Positions 57,474 to 64,000 of a stretch of 64,000 nucleotides of DNA are shown piece by piece. Origin of the DNA: Amaurobius ferox. Lineage: Eukaryota > Arthropoda > Arachnida > Araneae > Amaurobiidae. Under the pieces are notes generated by a model. That model did not search any database, was not told the origin of the DNA, and saw nothing but the letters and a program-made list of their open reading frames with translations. Position 1 is the stretch's first letter. Each line of letters opens with the position of its first letter. The stretch spans positions 159,765,250 to 159,829,249 of the forward strand of contig OX578135.1 of NCBI GenBank assembly GCA_951213105.1, read 5' to 3'. The position numbers and the translations under genes were made by a program.

Positions 57474-57476
<3 letters not shown>
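56160..57476 (+). mobile_element. Tc1-family transposon, nearly intact
   Basis: Terminal inverted repeats of 28 bp look perfect (CAGTATTGTGGCAATTAATT, continuing GAGAAATG). TA lies on both sides (56158-56159, 57477-57478), in a TA run next to R1 copies. Length 1317 bp, normal for Tc1. It encodes one transposase with a single frameshift. This is the youngest-looking DNA transposon in the window. Confidence 0.92.
56382..57393 (+). pseudogene. Tc1 transposase (DD34E) with one frameshift
   Basis: A Tc1 transposase excises and inserts the element at TA. The start at 56382 (MDISAETRAKVIALRKHTSK) opens the first HTH (FEEIGKICGVSTASVGRFWK). GRCGRKRSTS linker and a second HTH follow. The catalytic D is in VLFSDETHF, the second D in FQQDSAPCHT and the E in SPDLNPIENLW; 34 residues lie between the second D and E. 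The frame shifts by one base near 56935-56941, in a run of five A (CCCAAAAAGATG), between the NQHHINQASA part and MFWGCFS. The whole would be about 336 residues, normal for the family. Apart from this shift I see no stop. An upstream in-frame extension to 56286 is not part of the family. Confidence 0.92.
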
Positions 57477-57519
<43 letters not shown>

Positions 57520-57589
57520 CTTATTAGATATTGAATTTTCGACATATATTATATAACTATTATTATATATTTATATATTATATAACTTA
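57477..57589. repeat. TA microsatellite and short AT repeats
   Basis: A run of about 40 TA-type bases at the Tc1 right flank, then two copies of ATAACTTATTAGATATTGAA (about 57517, 57581). Confidence 0.8.
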
Positions 57590-58439
57590 TTAGATATTGA
57601 ATTTTCCACAATTAGTCGTCATTTTCATTGATTTAGCGTAATTTTTATCTATTTGGCGAGATTTTCATTACTTTGGCAATATTTCAAAAAGTCGCCAAGT
57701 TGGCGACATTCCGCCAAAATCTCGCCAAGCGTTATGGACAAAGAAATAAGTTATTCTTACAGCAGATAAATTGGCGTTCAAATGCAAAAGTATTACTCAA
57801 AGTATCTTTTTTCATGAATGGAACGAGCTAGATCCACGAGAGTGATGTCATCCAATTTATCGCATGGTATTACATATGAAAAGTGAACATGTTTCTCAAT
57901 AGGAAATATTTTTTTTTTCATTTTATATGACTTTTTAATAATTTTTTTTGAAAAATGTGCAATATCTCGAGAACGGTTCATGTTAGCGTTCTAAAATTTA
58001 TGTCAATCGTTTTCTAATGAAAAATTACATAAGAAATGTCTATTTGCGTAACTTTATTAGTGGTTTCGATTTTTTGACGATTTTTTCAAAATTTTATTCG
58101 AAAATTTAGAGGGGTTCTGAACATTCGATTACGTATAAAAACAAAAAGCTTCCAGTGTTTACGGATTGTGATTTTTGTACCAAATTTGGTTCGAATCGGT
58201 CCATTCGTTCGTCAGTTACCGTCTCCACAGACTCACTGACACACACACACACACACACACATACTTTCACACACACACACACAGACATCACTTCAAAAAT
58301 GTTTGATTCGTGATCAGGGATGCTTGAAACGTGCTCTCCCGTCGAAAACTCGATTTCGAATTTTCGACCCCGTCACAATACTTTCCTTATACATTATGTA
58401 TATAAGGAAAGTAATATACATTATGTATATAAGGAAAGT
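57590..58439 (-). repeat. R1 copy 9b
   Basis: Starts inside the 3' part (AGATATTGAATTTTCC), overlapping what copy 9a also has, so the two are separate copies rather than one split copy. CA tracts at 58241-58283. The 5' hairpin piece is doubled (58381-58413, 58414-58439). Confidence 0.8.
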
Positions 58440-58627
58440 AAAAAGAAGTGAATAATGAAAACCTTGAAGAATTGACAATAAAATGTATGATTACATGAGT
58501 ACATTTTTCTCCTAAATACGTGCAAAAATATTAGGTGTTAGAGTAACCCACAACAAAATCATTGTGGTTTCATAAAATGTTTCGAACCAAGGATGTCGTC
58601 GCCGCTGGTATACACGTTCGATCTATT

Positions 58628-58779
58628 ACTTTCCTTATATACATAATGTATAAGGAAAGTATTGTGACGGGGTCGAAAATTCGAAATCCACTTTTCGACG
58701 GGAGAGCAAGTTTCAAGCATCCCTGATCACGAATCAAACGTTTTTGAAGTGATGTCTGTCTGTGTGTGTGTGTGTGTGT

Positions 58780-58811
<32 letters not shown>

Positions 58812-59583
58812 CAGTGAGTCTGTGGAGACGATAACTGACGAACGAATGGACCGATTCGAACCAAATTTGGTACAAAATTCACAATCTGTAAACACTGGAA
58901 GCCTATTGTTTTTATACGTAATCGAATGTTCAGAACCCCCCTAAATTTTCGAATAAAATTTTGAAAAAATCGTCAAAAAATCAAAACCACTAATAAAGTT
59001 ACGCAAATAGATGTTTCTTATGTAATTTTTCATTAGAAAGCGATTGACATAAATTTTAGAACGCTAACATGAACCATTCTGGAGATATTGCACATTTTTT
59101 AAAAAAATTATTAAAAAGTCATATAAAATGAAAAAAAATATTTCCTATTGAGAAACATGTTCACTTTTCATATGTAATACCATGCGATAAATTGGGTGAC
59201 ATCATTCTCGTGGATCTAGTTCGTTCCATTCATGAAAAAAGATACTTTGAGTAATACTTTTGTATTTAAACGCCAATAGTAATTTATCTGCTGTAAGAAC
59301 AACTTATTTCTTCGTCCATAACGCTTGGCGAGATTTTGTCGACAAATTTGGCGGAATGTCGCCAACTTGGCGACTTTTTGAAATGTTGCCAAATTAACGA
59401 AAATCTCGCCCAATGGATAAAAATGAAGCTAAATCAATGAAAATGACGACTAATTGTCAAAAATTCAATATCTTGGAAAGAATATTAGTATCTACTATAA
59501 GAAAAACCTATTTTTTTACTGTAAAAGTAGTAAATTCATTACATTATATAAGGAAAGTCATGTGTTGCCCACATCAGATTTTC
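58628..59583 (+). repeat. R1 copy 10, full length
   Basis: Complete from hairpin (58628-58660) to CCCACATCAGATTTTC; TG tract at 58757-58812. Confidence 0.88.
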
Positions 59584-59584
59584 T

Positions 59585-60143
59585 TCAGTAAAGTGACCAT
59601 GCCCGGTCGAATAAAAGGAATTGCAGCGCTCTTAGCGGGAAATTGAAAGTAATTAAGATAACGAAACCAGGAAAAGTCGATTTCAAAGTCCTAAAAGATA
59701 TTCTAGTGAGTTGGAATCGACAAAACAAACGCATGAAATGCGTATAGGGAAGTTAATAAATACCTGTAAAAAATGATATCCACATACACATGGTGACACC
59801 TGCCAAAGTATGCGATTATATTCTTTCTTGAATTCAAATATGCATTGAAGATGACTGAAGGCATTTTTAACACTTTGTACATTAGATCCCTGCTCATGTA
59901 AGTGTTGTGTATTTTAGCACTGCTGAACAGGACAGCCACTCGTCTATAACCCAACTCTGTCAAATAAATGTAATAGTTTTCTCTATAACAGTTATATTGT
60001 CGGTTCCTACTCATTGGATAGTGTTCTACAACTTTGTAATTGGCATTCTTCTTTTGTCTTGCTTTGTTGCTGAGTCCGTTACCCTAACTTTTTAAATTAT
60101 CTACTAGCAGTCCTGAAATGACTTTTATTCGATCGGGCATGGT
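59585..60143. mobile_element. R4 copy e, left outer end missing
   Basis: TTCAGTAAAGTGACCATGCC, GAATTGCAGCGCTCTTAGCG at the left; ATTCGATCGGGCATGG at the right. It abuts R1 copy 10 and runs directly into copy f. Confidence 0.65.
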
Positions 60144-60815
60144 AAGGACCCCAATAACTTGGTCTATCTATAGTAAGGTGACTATGCCTGATCGAATTAA
60201 AGGGATTGCAGCGCACCTAGCGGAGAATAAAAAATTAGAATGACGAACTTGGAAATAAAGCGAAATAGACAAAAAAAATTACAAAGTTATAAAACGCTGT
60301 CTAATTAGTAGGAAATTACACCAGGAACGCACGAAATGAGTATATAGAAAACAATAAATATCTGTCATACTTCATCGGTTTCTAGATGCGCAGCAACTAA
60401 TTGTAAATAATTATTGCGATATTTTCTATCTCGCTAATTTAAATGTGCATTGTTGATGAATGAGGACATTTTGAACACGTTGTACATTAGATCCCTGTGC
60501 ATGTAAACGTTGTGTATTTTAGCATTCCTGAACAGGACAATACAGTGTGTCATATAAATGCCTTTTGTAATAGTTTTGGTGTCTATTCTTATTCGTTAGA
60601 TAATGTTCTACAAATTTGTAATGGAATTTCTGTCGTCTATCTCGCTTGATTGTCGAGTTCGTTATTCTAAAATTTTTAATTTTTCCGCTAGGGGCGCTGC
60701 AATCCTTTTTATTCGATTAAACACGGCATTTTACTATAGATAGACTTAACGTGTACACTCATAAACCGTTCCGAACAAAGTTATTGGAGTTCTTAAGGAT
60801 TTTCCTTATGAACTC
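60144..60815. mobile_element. R4 copy f
   Basis: GACTATGCCTGATCGAATTA at the left; the right part has GGGGCGCTGCAATCC, GATTAAACACGGCATTTTAC and AAGGATTTTCCTTATGAACT. The middle shares ATCTCGCTTGATTGTCGAGT with copy b. Confidence 0.65.
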
Positions 60816-60844
60816 CAAAAATAATGTTTATGCTAATATGAGGA

Positions 60845-63165
60845 AAAGGCAGTCTGGCTAATATATTTTTTTCTGGCTAATAACGTTTTGTTTATAAACT
60901 TCTGTTATAAGGTTCTTGTGGAAAGAAGAAGTTTCAGAATTTAATTGAGAATTTTTACTTTCCGTATATACATAATGTATGAGGAAAGAATTGTGACGGG
61001 ATCGAAAATTCGAATTCGAGTTTTCGACGGGAGAGCATGTTTCAAGCATTTCCTGATCGCGAATCGAACATTTTTGAGGTGATGTATGTGTATGTGTGAA
61101 AGTGGATGTGTGTGAAAGTATATGTGTGTATGTGTGTGTGTGTCTGTGTCAGTGAGACTGTGGAGACGATAACTGACGAACAAATGGACCGATTCGAACG
61201 AAATTTGGTACAAAAATTACAATCCATGAATACTGGAAGCCTATTGTTTTTATACGCAATCGAGTATTCAGAACCCCCTAAATTTTTGAGTGAAATTTTG
61301 AAAAAATCATCAAAAGATTAAAACGTTTAATAAAGTTACGCAAATAGTCATTTCTTAAGTAATTTTTCATTAGAAAGCGATTGATACAAATTTTAGAACG
61401 CTAGCATGACCCGTTCTCGAGATATTGCACATTAAAAAAATATTAAAAAATCATATAAAATAAAAAAAATATATTACCTATTGTAAAATATGTTCGCTTT
61501 ATATAAGTAATATCATGCGATAACTTGGGTGACATCATTCTCGTGGATCTAGCGAGTTCCATTTATATGAAAAGATATTTTAGGTAATACTTTTTTATTT
61601 GGACGCTAATAGTCATTTATCTGCTACAAGAATAACTCATTTCTCTGTCCATAACGCTTGGAGAGATTTTGGGGGAATTTCGCCAACTTGGCGACTTTTT
61701 AAATGTTGGCAAATTAATAAAAAATGACGCTAATTTAATGAATATAATAACTAAGATGATGAAAGTTCAATATCTTGGAAAGAACATAAAAGCGTAGACT
61801 ATAGGAGTTTCACATTTCTCCGTCCGTCCGTAGGGTTTGGCAGGAAATTTAGCGGGCCGTCGCCAACTTCGCGACTATTTTAAATGCTGCTAAAATGACA
61901 AAATGTCGCCAAATTGATAAAAATGACGCCAAATGGGAAGTAATGTCTCGCAAATTCTGATTTCCGTCATACGACGGGCGTACCTTCTAGTATATAAGAA
62001 ATACTCATCTCTCCGTTTGCCTGTAACACTTGGCGATGCATTTGGTAAACATAGCGAATAATTTAGCAAAATATTTCCACCTTGGCGATATTTCGCCCCC
62101 AGATTGACAAAAATATCGTCAAAATTGCAAAAATGAAGTTAAATTAATGAAAATTGCACCTAATTGATGACATAATTATTAAGGTATTTTAATATATGGA
62201 CTATATCGCTTATTGAGGATGCTATCAATATTGATGATTGTTTATTTAGAGTTGCGCGAAGTATAAGTTAATTGAGTATTTTGAGATAATTTTACTTGTT
62301 GTCACCCGGAAAATCGCCAAATATACAATTTAACGATAAAAACACATCGCCATGGATCTTATACATTATTTTTTGACTGTAAAACTAGTAAATTCCTTGC
62401 ATTATACAAGGAAAGTCATGTGCTTCCCACATCAGATTTTTTTAGAAATTGTCATTTATTTAACGAAAACAGCGATCTTGAATATTTTCATACGCTAGTA
62501 GTGGTTTCCTTTTCAGTGCATTTGCATTTTAACTGCTATGGTATTCACAGTTTTAAACATAGCTTTCTTTTGTTTTATTTTAAAATAAATAGTGTGCTTT
62601 TTACAACACAACATTTAAGAATTTGGAATTCCAGAGCCGGAAATTCTTCAAAATCCATTTTAATTATGTCTTCCTTTTTATTATGAAAGACATGTACAAT
62701 GGAAAGACGTACCTTTCTCGTTATACTCTTTAGTAGCTTCCTTAAATTCTTTGAAAAGTACTTGAGGAATCTTTAGTGAATTTATTGTTTGTAATTTCCC
62801 CGAACATTTGAGTAACAATAGTTTCTCTAAATGCGAATACAGATGATTTAAAGAACTGGAATATTTCACTTATTAGGACTTTTTGCTCTACTGTAGTTTT
62901 AAATGTTCTATTTCTCTTTTAAATTGACAGCATTAAGGTGTATTACGATTGGACTTAGTTTAATCGGTTATTTCGTCGGAGAGTTTAGCTTTTGAGTTCC
63001 TTTTCTTTTTTGTGCATTTATTAAATTTAGAATGTTATTGGCGATGTTGTTTTTTTATAGATGCTGTTTGTATATTTATTATTTAGCAATTATCCGTTAC
63101 ATTTCATTTGCAAGTATTAAAATTTTGATCTGAACACAGCATGCCTTTCTTTGCACACTTGTATT
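60845..63165 (+). repeat. Duplicated block, copy 2 (partner 30040-31760)
   Basis: 60845-60955 and 62444-63165 match the partner in the same order. R1L is inserted between them. Confidence 0.75.
60957..62443 (+). repeat. R1 long-form (R1L), complete, about 1.49 kb
   Basis: The hairpin ACTTTCCGTATATACATAAT starts it. The standard R1 order runs to about 61750. An extra region of about 500 bp follows, rich in CGCCAA/GGCGA units, with CCGTCCGTCCG (61821) and CTCCGTTTGCCTGTAACACT. The usual GGAAAGTCATGTGCTTCCCA end closes it. The partner duplication is empty here. Confidence 0.8.
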
Positions 63166-63170
63166 TCTAC

Positions 63171-63785
63171 TTTCCTTATATACATAGTATAATGCATATG
63201 GTGTTGTGACGGAGGTGAAAATTCGAATTCAAGTTTTCGAATGGAAGAAATGTTTCGCCTTGAACCCGAATCGAACATTTTTGAGGTAGTGTGGGCGCGT
63301 GTGTGTGTTCGTGAGTTTAAGGAGGCGATATCTAACAAACGAATGGCGCGATTCAAACAAAATTTGGTACAAAAATTACAATCGTTGAATACTGACAACT
63401 GGATGTTAAATATTTGGAAGACCCACAGATTTTTGAGTGGAACTTTGGAAAAAATCATAATCAAAATCTTCATTAAAGTTACGTAAATAATCATTTTTTA
63501 ATGAAATTTTTCATTAAAAAGCGATTGTCACAGACTTTAGAACACTAGTATGAACCATTCTTGAAAAATTGTGCATTTTAAAAATAAATTTATCGAAAAA
63601 CACATAAAAATAAAAAAAAATTATTATCTGTTATGAAATATATTCACTTTTTATATGTAATATTATGCGATAAATTTGTTAACGTCATTCTTGTAGTTCT
63701 AGTTGGTTCTATTTAAGAGGGAATATGCTTTGTGTAATTGTTTTGTATCTTGTTCGTCAATAGTCATTTATCTATTATAAAAAAA
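63171..63785 (+). repeat. R1 copy 12, diverged, 3'-truncated
   Basis: Hairpin ACTTTCCTTATATACATAGT, GTTGTGACGGAGGTGAAAAT, a very short TG tract, GCGATATCTAACAAACGAAT. It ends near TCATTTATCTATTAT. Confidence 0.7.
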
Positions 63786-64000
63786 ATTGATGTGGGCAAC
63801 ACCTGACTTTCCTTATATAATGTAATGAATTTGCTACTTTTACAGTAAAAAAAAATAGGTTTTTCTTATAGTAGATATTAATATCCTTTCCAAGATATTG
63901 AATCTTCGACAATTAGTCGTCATTTTCATTGATTTAGCGTCATTTTTATCCATTTGGTGAGATTTTCGTTAATTTGGCAACATTTCAAAAAGTCACCAAG
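63783..64000 (-). repeat. R1 copy 13, cut by the window end
   Basis: Begins with the 3' end (TTGATGTGGGCAACACCTGA) and runs into the GGCGA-rich part at the window edge. Tail-to-tail with copy 12. Confidence 0.8.

Overview
This window looks like repeat-dense, non-genic DNA from an arthropod nuclear genome, most probably an arachnid such as an orb-weaving spider. The placement is an inference. It rests on strong AT richness, long TG/CA microsatellites, eukaryotic DNA transposons (a Tc1-type DD34E, a mariner-like DD41D with a DUF4817-like HTH region, a Mutator-like fragment and a second Tc1-like fragment), the 3' end of a non-LTR retrotransposon and tRNA-derived SINEs. I found no convincing host gene, rRNA or functional tRNA. 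The only recognisable proteins are five broken transposon-derived ones, and all other long reading frames are shadows of repeats or open by chance.

Dispersed non-coding families, named here for convenience: R1 (about 1.0 kb, or 1.5 kb in a long form R1L; 5' terminal hairpin, internal TG tract, GGCGA/CCAA-rich 3' half) has about fifteen copies or fragments. R2 (about 0.8-0.9 kb) shares R1's 5' layout. R3 and R4 (R4 is foldback-like) are each present several times. R5 begins ACTAGCAGCGATTACCGCGC. SINE-A is tRNA-derived with 7-10 bp target duplications. 'Module B' is a second tRNA-like repeat. A TRIM-like family has direct terminal repeats that contain a tRNA-Thr-like sequence.

Layout. 0-4.1 kb: DD41D transposon with an R1 copy inside its right terminal repeat, followed by a foldback MITE. 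5-11 kb: R2, R3, then a three-level nest (a TIR element inside R3 inside R4). 11.6-13 kb: SINE-A, module B, Mutator-like fossil. 15.2-20 kb: first copy of a segmental duplication that recurs at 45.1-48.1 kb. 20.2-21.6 kb: large near-palindrome. 23.8-25.1 kb: TRIM and LINE 3' end. 26-28.3 kb: two R2 copies. 28.5-31.8 kb: duplicated block with R4 and a TRIM, partly repeated at 52.6-54.7 and 59.6-63.2 kb. 32-35.5 kb: R1 copies, solo LTR, inverted duplication. 36.3-40.6 kb: R4 copies, SINE-A, piggyBac-like MITE, Harbinger-like TIR element. 40.9-44 kb: long R1 with another R1 nested in it. 48.1-59.6 kb: dense R1 cluster, Tc1 fragment, R3, R5 and an almost intact Tc1 transposon. 59.6-64 kb: R4 tandem, R1L and more R1.

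The most interesting signals are the TRIM-like elements with a tRNA-like sequence in the LTR, the shared 5' architecture of R1 and R2 with a microsatellite fixed at one position, and many insertions datable by empty sites. Identity levels and boundaries were judged by eye and should be confirmed by self-alignment.
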